Positions 35,007-44,024 of a stretch of 64,000 nucleotides of DNA are shown piece by piece. The DNA is from Microbacterium memoriense (GTDB lineage: Bacteria; Actinomycetota; Actinomycetes; Actinomycetales; Microbacteriaceae). How positions within the stretch are numbered: the first letter of the stretch is position 1; each line of letters begins with the position of its first letter. The position numbers were made by a program, and so were the translations under genes. Location of the stretch: positions 148,017-212,016 of the forward strand of contig NZ_JAODOR010000008.1 in the NCBI RefSeq assembly GCF_025398275.1, given 5' to 3'. The notes below the pieces were generated by a model that saw only the letters and a list, made by a program, of their open reading frames with translations, made no database searches and had not been told where the DNA came from.

Positions 35007-35678
35007 GTGACTCCGGACCTCGCTGCGCGTATCGTCGCCGACTCGCGCGACCGCGTGGCGTGGATGCGGGCACGTTCGCGCGGCATCACCGCGACCGATG
35101 TCGCCGGGCTCACGAGCCACGCTGCGATCGCGCGCGCCGCCGACGCCAAGCTCGGTGGCGGATCCGGATTCTCGGGCAATGCCTATACCAACCACGGCCG
35201 CAGGCGCGAGCCGGAGATCGCCGCGTGGGTCGCGGCAACCCACGGCATCCAGCCGTCGTCCGCTCTCTTCCACGCTCTCGTGGAGAAGCGTCATCTCGCG
35301 ACACCGGATGGGATCATGCAGGACGCGACCGGCCGCGTGACGCTCTGCGAGATCAAGACCACGAACAAGACGTGGCGGTCGATCCCCCGCACCTACTTGC
35401 GCCAGATCTGGTGGCAGCAGCACGTCTTGGGCGCCGAGCGCACGCTCGTGGTGTGGGAGGAGCACGATGCGTTCGTCCCCGTCGGCGATGAGCCCCGGTG
35501 CGCCTGGATCGACCGCGACGAGGACGAGATCGGCAAACTCGTGGGCCTCGCGACGGACCTGATCGACGAGCTCTACCGCCGCACGACCCAGCGGCCGTTG
35601 CCGCCACGCACCGCACCGACGGATGCCGCGCCTCGCCGAGCGCGCGAGCCGTACCGCGCGTTGGCGCTCGCCGACTGA
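35007..35678 (+). CDS. YqaJ-type viral recombinase/exonuclease-domain protein
   Basis: 223 residues. The protein has a PD-(D/E)xK nuclease fold of the YqaJ/lambda-exonuclease clan: GRRREPEIAAWVAATHG, then TPDGIMQD (the Asp of the motif) and LCEIKTTNKTW (the E-x-K). RQIWWQQHVLGAERTLVVWEE continues the core. Such domains degrade one strand of double-stranded DNA and often occur in phages, but single chromosomal copies without phage neighbours are common in actinobacteria, and none are seen here. The GTG follows a TAGCCT box by 7 nt, a leaderless arrangement. The substrate and role are unknown. Confidence 0.82.
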   Translation: MTPDLAARIVADSRDRVAWMRARSRGITATDVAGLTSHAAIARAADAKLGGGSGFSGNAYTNHGRRREPEIAAWVAATHGIQPSSALFHALVEKRHLATPDGIMQDATGRVTLCEIKTTNKTWRSIPRTYLRQIWWQQHVLGAERTLVVWEEHDAFVPVGDEPRCAWIDRDEDEIGKLVGLATDLIDELYRRTTQRPLPPRTAPTDAAPRRAREPYRALALAD

Positions 35679-35700
35679 CGCGCTCCGTTCCCGCCGATAG

Positions 35701-35759
35701 TTGACATGGATCAACGACAGGCATATGGTTGACCAATCTCAACGGTTGATCCACCTCAA
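35701..35759 (+). promoter_or_regulatory. Promoter with three TTGA-N6-TCAA operators before the MFS/MarR operon
   Basis: Three sites read TTGACATGGATCAA (35701-35714), TTGACCAATCTCAA (35729-35742) and TTGATCCACCTCAA (35746-35759), each TTGA-N6-TCAA. The first also supplies a -35 TTGACA (35701-35706), which with 17 bp spacing is followed by a -10 TATGGT (35724-35729). So operators cover the -35 and the start region. The MarR gene at the end of the operon is the obvious binder; this suggests autorepression lifted by a drug. Confidence 0.8.
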
Positions 35760-35813
35760 CCTTCTCGCGTATCGACGCGCATGTCCACCCCTCCTCCTGT
35801 CAAGGGAATCTTC

Positions 35814-37520
35814 ATGTCTTCATCCTCCGAAGCGCTCGAGAAACCGCGCATGACCCAGCGCCAGGTGCTCGAGGCGCTGTCCGGCCTCCTCCTCGGCATG
35901 TTCGTGTCGATGCTCGCATCCACCGTCGTCTCGACATCGCTGCCGGTCATCATCCACGACCTCGACGGCAACCAGGCGGCGTTTACCTGGGTCGTCACGG
36001 CGACGCTTCTGACAACCGCGATCTCGACTCCGATCTGGGGAAAGCTCGCCGATCTCACGAACCGCAAGCTCCTCTTCCAGATCGCGATCGTGATCTTCGT
36101 GCTCGCGACGGCCGCCGCCGGATTCTCGCAGAGCGCGGAAGTGATGATCGCCTTCCGCGCCGTGCAGGGCATCGGCGCGGGTGGCCTCGCCGCGCTCAGC
36201 CAGGTACTCATGGCCGACATCATCAGCCCGCGTGAGCGTGGCCGCTACATGGGCCTGTTCGGCGCGGTCATGGCTGTCGCCACGATCGGTGGCCCGCTCC
36301 TGGGCGGTCTCATCACGGATGCCTGGGGATGGCGCTGGAACTTCTTCGTCGCTCTGCCCTTCGCCGTCGGCGCGCTGATCCTGGTTCAGGCAACTCTGCA
36401 TGTGCCGGCCCGCCCCAAGAAGAAGACCTCGATCGACTACGTCGGCATCGTCCTCCTGTCTGCGGCCGTCTCACTGCTGTTGATCTGGGTCACCAATGCC
36501 GGAACGGCGACGACCGGCGCCTGGTCCGATCTCACCAACAACGACTGGTGGAGCCTGTCGTCGGTACTCATGGTCGGCGGCGCGCTGCTGGCCGCCGTGC
36601 TGTTCATCGTCGTCGAGCTGCGCTCCAAGGAACCGCTCATCCCGCTGACGCTCTTCCGGAACCGCACCTTCACGCTCTCGGTGATCGCGTCGATCGCGAC
36701 CGGCATCGCGATGTTCGGGGCCTCCGTGTTCCTCAGCCAGTACATGCAGCTCGCCCGCGGCGCGACACCCACGGAAGCCGGTCTCATGACGATCCCGATG
36801 ATCGGTGGGCTCCTGATCTCGTCGATCGGTGTCGGCGCGCTCGTGACGAAGTACGGGCAGTGGAAGCCGTACCTGATCGTCGGCTCCGTGCTGCTGATTG
36901 CCGGTTCCACGACGCTGTCGACGATCCACTACGACACGAACTTCTTCCTCGTCTCGGTGTACATGTTCCTTCTCGGCGCGGGCGTCGGCATGACAATGCA
37001 GAACCTCGTTCTCGTCGTGCAGAACACGACGCGTCCGGAGGAGATCGGTGTCGCGAGCTCCGGAGTGACGTTCTTCCGGAGCCTCGGCGGCACGATCGGT
37101 GTCTCGGTCATGGGCGCGGCGCTCGCGGCGCGGGTCATCGACCTCGTCGCCGACCGGAAGGACGACATCACCGCCGCCCTCACGACGCTCGGCGACAACG
37201 CGCAGTACTGGGGCGAGCAGCTGCAGTCCGGCACGCTCCCCCAGGTGTCGGCCATGCCCGAAGCACTGCGCGTCGTGTTCGAGGACATCTATGCGAACGG
37301 CATCTCGCACTCCTTCCTGATCGCCGTGCCGTTCGCCGTCATCTCGCTCGTCGCGATCGTGTTCCTGCCCAACAAGCCGCTGACGACCATGACGACCACC
37401 GAGCGGATGCAGGCGAGCGAGGCCGATCTCGCGACCGTCTCGGTCCCCGAGGCCATGGCGACCCTCACGGCGACCGGCTCGGTGCGCACGGTGAACCCGG
37501 AGCGTGGGTCGGATGACTGA
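35814..37520 (+). CDS. MFS multidrug exporter, DHA2 (14-TMS) type
   Basis: 568 residues with about 14 hydrophobic segments. MLASTVVSTSLPVIIHDLDGNQAAFTWVVTATLLTTAISTPIWGKLADLTNRK is the EmrB/QacA N-terminal block including the loop between helices 2 and 3; RAVQGIGAGGLAALSQVLMADI is the DHA2 antiport motif region. The start at 35814 has AAGGGA 7 bp upstream; an ATG at 35781 is an alternative. It is transcribed from the promoter at 35701-35729 together with the MarR gene, whose ATG overlaps this stop. The exported drug is not predictable. Confidence 0.88.
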   Translation: MSSSSEALEKPRMTQRQVLEALSGLLLGMFVSMLASTVVSTSLPVIIHDLDGNQAAFTWVVTATLLTTAISTPIWGKLADLTNRKLLFQIAIVIFVLATAAAGFSQSAEVMIAFRAVQGIGAGGLAALSQVLMADIISPRERGRYMGLFGAVMAVATIGGPLLGGLITDAWGWRWNFFVALPFAVGALILVQATLHVPARPKKKTSIDYVGIVLLSAAVSLLLIWVTNAGTATTGAWSDLTNNDWWSLSSVLMVGGALLAAVLFIVVELRSKEPLIPLTLFRNRTFTLSVIASIATGIAMFGASVFLSQYMQLARGATPTEAGLMTIPMIGGLLISSIGVGALVTKYGQWKPYLIVGSVLLIAGSTTLSTIHYDTNFFLVSVYMFLLGAGVGMTMQNLVLVVQNTTRPEEIGVASSGVTFFRSLGGTIGVSVMGAALAARVIDLVADRKDDITAALTTLGDNAQYWGEQLQSGTLPQVSAMPEALRVVFEDIYANGISHSFLIAVPFAVISLVAIVFLPNKPLTTMTTTERMQASEADLATVSVPEAMATLTATGSVRTVNPERGSDD

Positions 37521-37971
37521 GGACACCGGGGCGCGTGCCGACGCCGTGCGCGCCCTGGAGTCGCAGTTCGGCGAGCTGATCGGTCAGTTCCGACGGCTGA
37601 TCTCCGAAGCCGCCCACCGGATCAGCCCCGGAATGCTCCCCGGAGCGTACAAGCTGTTCACGACGATCGTCCGCCGCGAGTCCATCACGTCATCGGCGCT
37701 CGCCGAGCTCCTCATGCTCGACAAGGGTCAGATCAGCCGGACCGTACGCGAGCTCGAAACCCTCGGGCTCATCCAGCGCACGCCGGATCCGTCCGACGGC
37801 CGCTCGAGCCTGCTTTCTGCGACACCCCAGGGCCTGGAACGCCTGGAGGCGGCGCGCCGCCCCCAAGAGAGAGGCCTGCACGAGTCACTCGCCGAATGGG
37901 AGCTCGACGACATCCATCGGCTCACGGCTCTCCTGCACGCGCTCACGACGGGTACCCGGCCGACGGAGTAG
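37513..37971 (+). CDS. MarR-family regulator of the drug exporter
   Basis: 152 residues. A winged helix lies in the middle: ESITSSALAELLMLDKGQISRTVRELETLGLIQRTPDPSDGRSSLLSATPQG, with helical dimer regions on both sides. The ATG overlaps the exporter stop by 8 bp (a GTG at 37504 is possible). Located last in a two-gene operon whose promoter holds three TTGA-N6-TCAA sites, it most likely represses exporter and itself, with release by a phenolic or drug ligand. The ligand is unknown. Confidence 0.88.
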   Translation: MTEDTGARADAVRALESQFGELIGQFRRLISEAAHRISPGMLPGAYKLFTTIVRRESITSSALAELLMLDKGQISRTVRELETLGLIQRTPDPSDGRSSLLSATPQGLERLEAARRPQERGLHESLAEWELDDIHRLTALLHALTTGTRPTE

Positions 37972-38099
37972 CTACCAGTGACCGGATGACATCGAGGATC
38001 GGATTCCGACGTCCGCGCTCACCGCGCGCGTCTGAGCTCGCATCCTTCTCCCCCCGGTAGCACCCGCGTAACACCGGCGAGACAATGACGGGGTTGACT

Positions 38100-38122
38100 G
38101 TGTGCACACCACAGCACGTGCT
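38100..38122. promoter_or_regulatory. Two palindromes upstream of the quinone oxidoreductase gene
   Basis: GTGTGCACAC (38100-38109) and AGCACGTGCT (38113-38122) are perfect palindromes 3 bp apart, just after a TTGACT that could serve as a -35. Both have the layout of repressor sites; no adjacent regulator matches clearly. Confidence 0.4.
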
Positions 38123-38155
38123 GCCGATGTCGACACGCACGCGGAAGGAGCGAGG

Positions 38156-39190
38156 ATGAGATTCCGGCCGCTACGCGCGACATCCCCCACGGATGCTCCG
38201 TCGTCCCTGATGGCCCCGACGCTGCCCGAGCAGATGCGGGCCGTCGTGTTCGACGCCGCAGGCGACCCTGACGTCCTGCACGAAGTGAGCCTGCCGCTCC
38301 CACGTCCCGTGATCAGCGAGTTGCTCGTGCGGGTCATGGCGGCCGGCGTGAATCCGATCGACGTGAAGACACGCAGCGGCGCGGGTGTGAGTGGCGCGAT
38401 CACCGGTTTCCCGAGCACGCTGGGCTTCGACTTCAGCGGCATCGTGGTCGCCACCCCGTTCGAAGCCCACCCGCTACCGGTCGGGACGGAGGTCTTCGGG
38501 ATGGTCGCCTTCCCCCGCACCGGGGGAACCTACGCGGACTACGCCGTCGTGCCCACTCTGTCGGTGGCGCGCAAGCCCGCGTCACTCTCCCACGTCGAGG
38601 CCGCGGGCGTGCCTCTGGCGGCACTCACCGCGTGGGGGCTCGTGGTCGAGACCGCGCACGCCCACGAGGGACAGCGGATGCTGATCCACGCCGGGTCCGG
38701 TGGTGTGGGGCACTTCGCCGTTCAGCTCGCCGCCTACTTCGGCGCACACGTGACGGCGACTGGTTCCGCGGCGAACCTCCCGTGGCTCCGTGATCTCGGC
38801 GCCGACGTCGTGATCGACTATGCGAGCACCCGCTTCGAAGACATCGTCGGCGAGGTCGACGTCGTCATCGACTTGGTCGGGAACGTGCACGATGACACCG
38901 GCACGCGCTCGCTCACCGTGCTCCGCCCCGGCGGTCTGTACGTCCTGGTGCCCACGGGCGGCTGGCCCGACTATGCGACGGCCGCCGCCGCGGCGGGTGT
39001 CCGCGCGACGTCGTACAAGGTGACCCCGGACGGTGGGGTGTTGGCCACGCTCGGTCGCCTGCTCGAATCCGGCGCGATCCAGGTCTACGTCGACCGCGTC
39101 TTCGACCTCGCTGAGGCGGCTGCCGCGCATCGTGAGCTGGAGAAGGGCCACACCCGCGGAAAAGTCGTCCTGTCGATCGGCGAAGGCTGA
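38156..39190 (+). CDS. NADPH:quinone oxidoreductase-like MDR protein
   Basis: 344 residues. A zinc-independent medium-chain dehydrogenase/reductase: MRAVVFDAAGDPDVLHEVSLPLPRP, then GFPSTLGFDFSGIV, LAALTAWGLVVETA and the NADPH loop LIHAGSGGVGHFAVQLAAYFGAHVTATG. A basic N-terminal extension of about 25 residues precedes the core. The ATG at 38156 has AAGGAGCGAGG before it. Enzymes of this type reduce quinones or enones with NADPH. The upstream palindromes may control it. Ends 1 bp before the stop of the convergent ArgP gene. Confidence 0.87.
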   Translation: MRFRPLRATSPTDAPSSLMAPTLPEQMRAVVFDAAGDPDVLHEVSLPLPRPVISELLVRVMAAGVNPIDVKTRSGAGVSGAITGFPSTLGFDFSGIVVATPFEAHPLPVGTEVFGMVAFPRTGGTYADYAVVPTLSVARKPASLSHVEAAGVPLAALTAWGLVVETAHAHEGQRMLIHAGSGGVGHFAVQLAAYFGAHVTATGSAANLPWLRDLGADVVIDYASTRFEDIVGEVDVVIDLVGNVHDDTGTRSLTVLRPGGLYVLVPTGGWPDYATAAAAAGVRATSYKVTPDGGVLATLGRLLESGAIQVYVDRVFDLAEAAAAHRELEKGHTRGKVVLSIGEG

Positions 39191-39191
39191 A

Positions 39192-40079
39192 TCACGGCGT
39201 CAGGACGCGTCGCCCCTCGGCGATGATCTCACCGGCGACGGCCTCGAGGACATCGGATGCGAGGTTCCACTGCTGCCAGTAGAGCGGGACATCCACGGGT
39301 GGCCCGCCCAGCGAGACGAGTCGACCGGCATCCAGGTGCGCCTGCGACTGGAATCGCGGCAGGAGCGCCCAGCCGAATCCGAGCGTCGTGGCCGTCGCGA
39401 AGTCGTGTGAGGCCGGCACGCGGTGGCGGGGCGGATGCGTCGGATCGACGCCGCATGATGACAGCCACCGAGATTGAAGATCGTCACGACGGTCGAAATC
39501 GATCAGCGGCGCGTGCGTCAATGCGGGCGCCGTGACACCATCCACGAACCAGCTGGCGTAGTACTCCGGGGTCGCGACCGCCTCATAGCGAAGGGTGCCG
39601 AGCGCACTCACCCGACATCCGGCGACGGGCTGTGCGCGCGACGTGACGGCGCCCATGACGGTGCCGGACTCCAGCAGCCCCGCGGTGAAGTCCTGATCGT
39701 CGCGATGCAGATCGAACACGAGCGGATGCCGCTCCGCGACGCGCGCGAGCGGAGCCAGAAACCAGGTGGCCAGCGAATCCGCGTTGACCGCGAGCGGAAT
39801 GCTGAGCAGTGCCCCATCCGCACCGCCGAGCGCCACGACCGCCTCATGCTCGAGGAGTGCGATCTGGCGCGCGTAGCGGACCACGGCGTGCGCCGCGGCC
39901 GTCGGGCGCACCGGCTTGGCGCGAACGAGGAGCACGCGCCCCACGTGCTCCTCGAGCGCCTTGATCCGCTGGCTCACCGCCGACGGGGTCACATGGAGCC
40001 GGCGCGCGGCGGCATCCAGGCTGCCTTCGTCGAGAACCGTAGCGAGCGTCAGAGCGAGGTCGGCCGGGACACGGAGCAT
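39192..40079 (-). CDS. LysR-type regulator, ArgP/LysG subfamily
   Basis: 295 residues. The N-terminal LysR helix-turn-helix is LALTLATVLDEGSLDAAARRLHVTPSAVSQRIKALEEHVGR; the rest is the effector domain. It belongs to the ArgP group that senses basic amino acids (lysine, arginine), shown by sequence and by context: it is divergent from a LysE exporter gene over a 69-bp space. In Corynebacterium the equivalent LysG activates lysE when lysine or arginine accumulates; the same role is inferred here. Start at the ATG at 40079. Confidence 0.88.
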   Translation of the reverse strand: MLRVPADLALTLATVLDEGSLDAAARRLHVTPSAVSQRIKALEEHVGRVLLVRAKPVRPTAAAHAVVRYARQIALLEHEAVVALGGADGALLSIPLAVNADSLATWFLAPLARVAERHPLVFDLHRDDQDFTAGLLESGTVMGAVTSRAQPVAGCRVSALGTLRYEAVATPEYYASWFVDGVTAPALTHAPLIDFDRRDDLQSRWLSSCGVDPTHPPRHRVPASHDFATATTLGFGWALLPRFQSQAHLDAGRLVSLGGPPVDVPLYWQQWNLASDVLEAVAGEIIAEGRRVLTP

Positions 40080-40135
40080 TAGGCCAGCTTACTCAAGTGA
40101 AGACATGTGAACTGGACTGCATCTTCCGTGAACCG

Positions 40136-40141
40136 TAGCGT
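40136..40141 (+). promoter_or_regulatory. Leaderless -10 box of lysE
   Basis: TAGCGT, 7 nt before the GTG at 40149. The 50 bp upstream, shared with argP, would hold the activator site. Confidence 0.5.
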
Positions 40142-40148
40142 TCGACAT

Positions 40149-40805
40149 GTGATCCCTACCGTCCTCGCCGGCTTCGGCCTCGGCCTCTCGCTCATCGTCG
40201 CGATCGGCGCGCAGAATCTCTTCGTCTTGCGTCAGGGGATCCGGCGCGAACACGTCCTCGCCGTCGCGACGGTGTGCGCCGTGTCGGACGCCGCCCTGAT
40301 CGTCGTCGGGGTCTCGGGTCTCGGAGCGATCCTCGAGGCCGCTCCGGGCGTGATCGAGGTCGTGCGGTGGGCCGGTGCGCTGTTCTTGACGGGATACGCC
40401 GTGCTGGCCGCGCGCCGCGCGATTCGTCCCTCCGGCGACGCACTGTCGATCGACCCCGCGCCGAACGGTCCGATCGCCGGCACGAGGGAGAGCGAGCGAG
40501 GCGTGGTCACGACTTCGCGGCTTGCCCCCGTGCTCGCGACGTGTCTCGCGTTGACCTGGCTGAACCCGCACGTCTACCTCGACACGGTGTTCCTGCTCGG
40601 TTCGGTGGCCGCCACCTACGGCAACGCACGCTGGCTCTTCGCGATCGGCGCGGTCGCGGCATCGATCGTGTGGTTCTTCTCGCTCGCGCTCGGCGCGCGC
40701 TTCCTCAGCCGGGTGCTGTCCACGCCACGCGCGTGGCGGGTCCTCGACGCGATCATCGCCGTCGTGATGTTCGCGATCGCGGTGAGCCTCGTCCTGCCGC
40801 AGTGA
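40149..40805 (+). CDS. lysE: LysE-type basic amino acid exporter
   Basis: 218 residues, close to the 233 of Corynebacterium LysE. It has about six hydrophobic segments, beginning VIPTVLAGFGLGLSLIVAIGAQNLFVLRQGIRREHVLAVA, the family signature. LALTWLNPHVYLDTVFLLGSVA follows in the second half. It exports lysine and arginine with the proton gradient. The GTG at 40149 is supported by the TAGCGT box 7 nt before it; an ATG at 40107 would lie upstream of that promoter. Divergent from the ArgP-type regulator that probably controls it. Confidence 0.9.
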   Translation: MIPTVLAGFGLGLSLIVAIGAQNLFVLRQGIRREHVLAVATVCAVSDAALIVVGVSGLGAILEAAPGVIEVVRWAGALFLTGYAVLAARRAIRPSGDALSIDPAPNGPIAGTRESERGVVTTSRLAPVLATCLALTWLNPHVYLDTVFLLGSVAATYGNARWLFAIGAVAASIVWFFSLALGARFLSRVLSTPRAWRVLDAIIAVVMFAIAVSLVLPQ

Positions 40806-40830
40806 CACGTCGACCCGGCAAGATGAAGGC

Positions 40831-41106
40831 ATGAAGCGCGTTCATCTGCTCATCGACGGCGCGGTGCAAGGCGTCGGTTTCCGGTACACCCTGCAACGCG
40901 TGGCGACGGAGGCGGGCGCAACCGGCTGGGTCCGCAATCTCCGCGACGGTCGCGTCGAGGCCGAAGTCGAGGGCGCTCCGGATCAGGTGGATGCCGTCCT
41001 CGCGTGGGCGGCCCACGGGCCTCGTGGAGGCCACGTGAGCGGAGTCACCACCACCGACCGCTCTCCGCTGCACGGGCACGGCTTCGAGGTCCGCCGCGAC
41101 GGGTGA
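40831..41106 (+). CDS. acyP: Acylphosphatase
   Basis: 91 residues, full length for the family. GVGFRYTLQRVA holds the catalytic Arg and GWVRNLRDGRVEAEVEG holds the catalytic Asn. The small enzyme hydrolyses the carboxyl-phosphate bond of acyl phosphates. It starts 25 bp after lysE and ends before a terminator hairpin, so it may share the lysE transcript. Confidence 0.93.
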   Translation: MKRVHLLIDGAVQGVGFRYTLQRVATEAGATGWVRNLRDGRVEAEVEGAPDQVDAVLAWAAHGPRGGHVSGVTTTDRSPLHGHGFEVRRDG

Positions 41107-41112
41107 CACGCA

Positions 41113-41143
41113 GAAGGGCCCCACCTGAGCGGTGAGGCCCTTC
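41113..41143. terminator. Bidirectional terminator hairpin
   Basis: GAAGGGCC / GGCCCTTC arms with an ACC/GGT extension inside. It lies between acyP and the convergent rplA gene. Confidence 0.75.
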
Positions 41144-41163
41144 GATGTCGACTGATCGCGGGA

Positions 41164-41853
41164 TCAGGCGAAGGTGTTGACGTCCAACGGGATGCCGGGG
41201 CCGAACGTGGTCGACACAGCACCCTTCTGGATGTAGCGACCCTTGGCGCTGGAGGGCTTCAGACGGATGATCTCCTCGATCGCCGCGCTGAAGTTCTCTT
41301 CGAGCTGCTCGGCCGTGAACGAGACCTTGCCGACGACGAAGTGCACGTTGGCGTGCTTGTCGACACGGAAGGCGATCTTTCCACCCTTGATGTCCTCGAC
41401 GGCCTTGGCCGGGTTCGGAGTCACGGTGCCGGTCTTGGGGTTCGGCATGAGGTTGCGGGGACCCAGGACCTTGCCGAGGCGACCGACCTGGCCCATGAGT
41501 TCGGGCGTCGAGACGGCGGCGTCGAAGTCGACCCATCCGCCGGCGACACGCTCGATGAGCTCGGCGCCGCCGACCTCATCCGCACCCGCGGCGATGGCAG
41601 CCTCAGCCGCCGGGCCCGTCGCGAACACGATGACGCGGGCAGTCTTGCCCGTGCCGTGGGGCAGGATGACCGTGCCACGGACCATCTGGTCCGCCTTGCG
41701 CGGGTCGACAGCGAGCTTGAGCGCAACCTCGACGGTGGAGTCGAACTTCTTCGAGCCGGTCTCCTTCGCCAGGTGCACCGCCTCGGTGGCGTTGTAGAAC
41801 GTGGAGCGGTCGATCTTGGCCGCTGCTGCTTCGTAAACCTTGGACTTAGACAT
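41164..41853 (-). CDS. rplA: 50S ribosomal protein L1
   Basis: 229 residues, normal length. [19 protein letters not shown] and the [21 protein letters not shown] signature are present. It follows rplK by 14 bp in the same direction; GGGAGATAACGATC precedes the ATG. L1 binds 23S rRNA at the stalk of the E-site and, in many bacteria, represses the rplK-rplA message by binding a mimic site in it. Last gene of the tRNA-Trp/secE/nusG/rplK/rplA cluster. Confidence 0.98.
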   Translation of the reverse strand: MSKSKVYEAAAAKIDRSTFYNATEAVHLAKETGSKKFDSTVEVALKLAVDPRKADQMVRGTVILPHGTGKTARVIVFATGPAAEAAIAAGADEVGGAELIERVAGGWVDFDAAVSTPELMGQVGRLGKVLGPRNLMPNPKTGTVTPNPAKAVEDIKGGKIAFRVDKHANVHFVVGKVSFTAEQLEENFSAAIEEIIRLKPSSAKGRYIQKGAVSTTFGPGIPLDVNTFA

Positions 41854-41867
41854 GATCGTTATCTCCC

Positions 41868-42299
41868 TCAGCCCTCAACCGTGATGCCCATGGAACGGGC
41901 GGTGCCGGCGATGATCAGCGAGGCGGCCTCGATGTTGTTCGCGTTCAGGTCAGGCATCTTGGCCTCGGCGATCTCGCGGACCTGATCCTTGGTGAGCTTG
42001 GCGACCTTGGTGGTGTGGGGCGTGGGTGAACCCTTGGCCACACCGGCGGCCTTCTTGATCAGCTCTGCAGCCGGCGGGGTCTTCAGGATGAACGTGAAGC
42101 TGCGGTCCTCGTAGACGGTGATCTCGACGGGGATGACGTTGCCGCGCTGCGACTCGGTCGCGGCGTTGTACGCCTTGCAGAACTCCATGATGTTCACGCC
42201 GTGCTGACCGAGCGCGGGCCCGATCGGCGGTGCCGGGTTGGCGGCGCCAGCCTTGATCTGAAGCTTGATCAGGCCGGTCACCTTCTTCTTGGGTGCCAT
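41868..42299 (-). CDS. rplK: 50S ribosomal protein L11
   Basis: 143 residues, normal length. [41 protein letters not shown] is the N-terminal signature, and [30 protein letters not shown] closes the C-terminal domain. The ATG at 42299 follows AAAGGAAAGAGA. It binds the GTPase-associated region of 23S rRNA, the thiostrepton target. It is separated from nusG by a 102-bp space with a hairpin. Confidence 0.98.
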
Positions 42300-42318
42300 T
42301 CTCTTTCCTTTCCTCGAG

Positions 42319-42337
42319 CGGATGCCGGTGGCATCCG
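42319..42337. promoter_or_regulatory. Hairpin in the nusG-rplK gap
   Basis: CGGATGCC-GGT-GGCATCCG, 8-bp arms with a 3-nt loop, 20 bp before rplK. It could be an mRNA processing or translational control site. Confidence 0.45.
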
Positions 42338-42401
42338 TTCTCCCGCGCATCCGGCATTTCCGGATCGCGGTTCCCCCGTGGCCGAAGCCCGGGAAGTCTG
42401 A

Positions 42402-43421
42402 TTACTGCTTGGTGACCTGGTCGAACGACAGCTCGACCGGAGTCTCACGCTCGAAGAGCGACACGAGCACGGTGAGCTTTCCGCTCTCCGGCTTGATCTC
42501 GCTGATCGATCCGGGCAGGCCCGCGAACGAGCCTTCCTTGATGGTGATGGTCTCGCCGACCTCGAAGTCGACCTCGGTGATGACACTGCGCGCCTGCGTC
42601 GCCGAACCCTTCGCGCCGCCACCCTTGGTGGGGGCGGTCTCGGTGACCTGAACAAGCGACTTCAACATGTTGAAGGCTTCTTCGAAGCGCAGCGGGATCG
42701 GGTTGTGCGCGTTGCCGACGAACCCGGTGACCCCGGGTGTGTGGCGGACGACCGACCACGTGTCTTCGTTGAGCTCCATGCGCACGAGCACGTAACCGGG
42801 GATCCGGACGCGCGTGACCATCTTGCGCTGACCGTTCTTGATCTCGACGACGTCCTCCATGGGGACCTCGATCTGGTAGATGTCCTCTTCGACCTCGAGC
42901 GTGTTCTTGCGCTGCTCGATGTTGGCCTTCACCTTGCGCTCGAAGCCGGCGTAGGAATGCAGGACGTACCACTTGCCTGGGAGCGAACGCAGGTCGGCGC
43001 GGAACGCCTCGTACGGGTCCTGCTCCTCGGCTTCGCCGTCTTCGGCGGCGTCAGGCTCGCCGTTGACATCGGGTCCGTCGTACGGGAGCACCTCGTCGGC
43101 AGCCTGCTCAGCGCGCTCAGCCTCTTCTTCGGCGAGCGAGTCGGTGAGAACCTCAGCGGCAGCCTCGGCCTCGTCGGCCCTGTCGATTTCGAGTGCGTCG
43201 TTCACGATGGCGTCGGCCTCCGGGTCGTCGATGTCGATGTCGTCCAGGTCGCTGTCGTCTTGCTCGTCCCCGTCATCGACGATGTGAACGGCGAGGTGCT
43301 CAGCCGGGGCGGAAGCGAGCTCTTCCTCCGCGAGGATGTTGCCCTCCTGGGCTTCGTCATCCTCGCTGGACTGCTCGGCAGCGGTCGCCCAGTCGGCGTC
43401 GTCGACATACTTTTCAGACAC
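42402..43421 (-). CDS. nusG: Transcription termination/antitermination protein NusG
   Basis: 339 residues. The first 145 are a very acidic, Asp/Glu/Ala-rich tail ([17 protein letters not shown]...). The NGN domain follows ([21 protein letters not shown], then [29 protein letters not shown]), and the C-terminal KOW domain ends [37 protein letters not shown]. Acidic N-terminal extensions are usual in actinobacterial NusG. The GTG at 43421 with AAGAG upstream is the start. Sits between secE and rplK. Confidence 0.97.
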   Translation of the reverse strand: MSEKYVDDADWATAAEQSSEDDEAQEGNILAEEELASAPAEHLAVHIVDDGDEQDDSDLDDIDIDDPEADAIVNDALEIDRADEAEAAAEVLTDSLAEEEAERAEQAADEVLPYDGPDVNGEPDAAEDGEAEEQDPYEAFRADLRSLPGKWYVLHSYAGFERKVKANIEQRKNTLEVEEDIYQIEVPMEDVVEIKNGQRKMVTRVRIPGYVLVRMELNEDTWSVVRHTPGVTGFVGNAHNPIPLRFEEAFNMLKSLVQVTETAPTKGGGAKGSATQARSVITEVDFEVGETITIKEGSFAGLPGSISEIKPESGKLTVLVSLFERETPVELSFDQVTKQ

Positions 43422-43487
43422 GTGCGTTCTCTTCCATGTGTGGGTCGTGCGGCCGCGGGCCGCGCATTCGAGGAGGCTCAGCCTCAC

Positions 43488-43751
43488 TCAGGACGGGACG
43501 CCGAAGACGACCTGCACCACCCAGGTGAAGAGCAAGTCGAGGCCGTACACGATCGCCATCATGACGACGACGAAACCCAGAACCACCGCCGTGAACTTCA
43601 CGAGCTCTTGACGGGTCGGGGTGACGACCTTGCGGAGCTCGGCGAAGACCTGGCGGATGAAGAGAGCGATCCGCTGGAAGAAGTTCAGCTTCTTCTCGCG
43701 GGGCACGCCGCTTGTTGCGACGACGTCGCCGTTCGCCTCTTCCTGGACCAT
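43488..43751 (-). CDS. secE: Preprotein translocase subunit SecE
   Basis: 87 residues. One transmembrane helix (FTAVVLGFVVVMMAIVYGLDLLFTWVV) follows an amphipathic segment (FFQRIALFIRQVFAELRKVVTPTRQELVKF), the SecE signature. SecE clamps SecY in the translocon. It lies between tRNA-Trp and nusG. The ATG at 43751 has AGGTGGG upstream; the earlier in-frame region overlaps the tRNA and is not used. Confidence 0.96.
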   Translation of the reverse strand: MVQEEANGDVVATSGVPREKKLNFFQRIALFIRQVFAELRKVVTPTRQELVKFTAVVLGFVVVMMAIVYGLDLLFTWVVQVVFGVPS

Positions 43752-43800
43752 GTACCCACCTGTGTGACTTACTTCCGTGCCAGCGAATGCTGGCGCGTGC

Positions 43801-43872
<72 letters not shown>

Positions 43873-43980
43873 AGAGATCTCACGATCTCGGAGAAGTCCG
43901 CACATCCACCACGACCGAGGTTGAGGAGGTTCCCGATCCGCGGGCACGGCGAAAGAATGCAGACTTCAACTGCTCTCCCC

Positions 43981-43986
43981 AGTGTA
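43981..43986 (-). promoter_or_regulatory. -10 box of the tRNA-Trp/secE/nusG cluster
   Basis: TACACT on the minus strand, about 110 bp before the tRNA. A weak TTCGCA about 18 bp upstream may be the -35. Confidence 0.4.
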
Positions 43987-44024
43987 CGTCATGCCCCGAC
44001 GGCATGCGAATTGGCCCGAGCTCG

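Noticed and set aside
35007..35678. Prophage remnant suggested by the YqaJ domain
   Set aside because: No integrase, structural, lysis or attachment-site sequence in the neighbourhood; flanking genes are ribosomal and drug-export genes.
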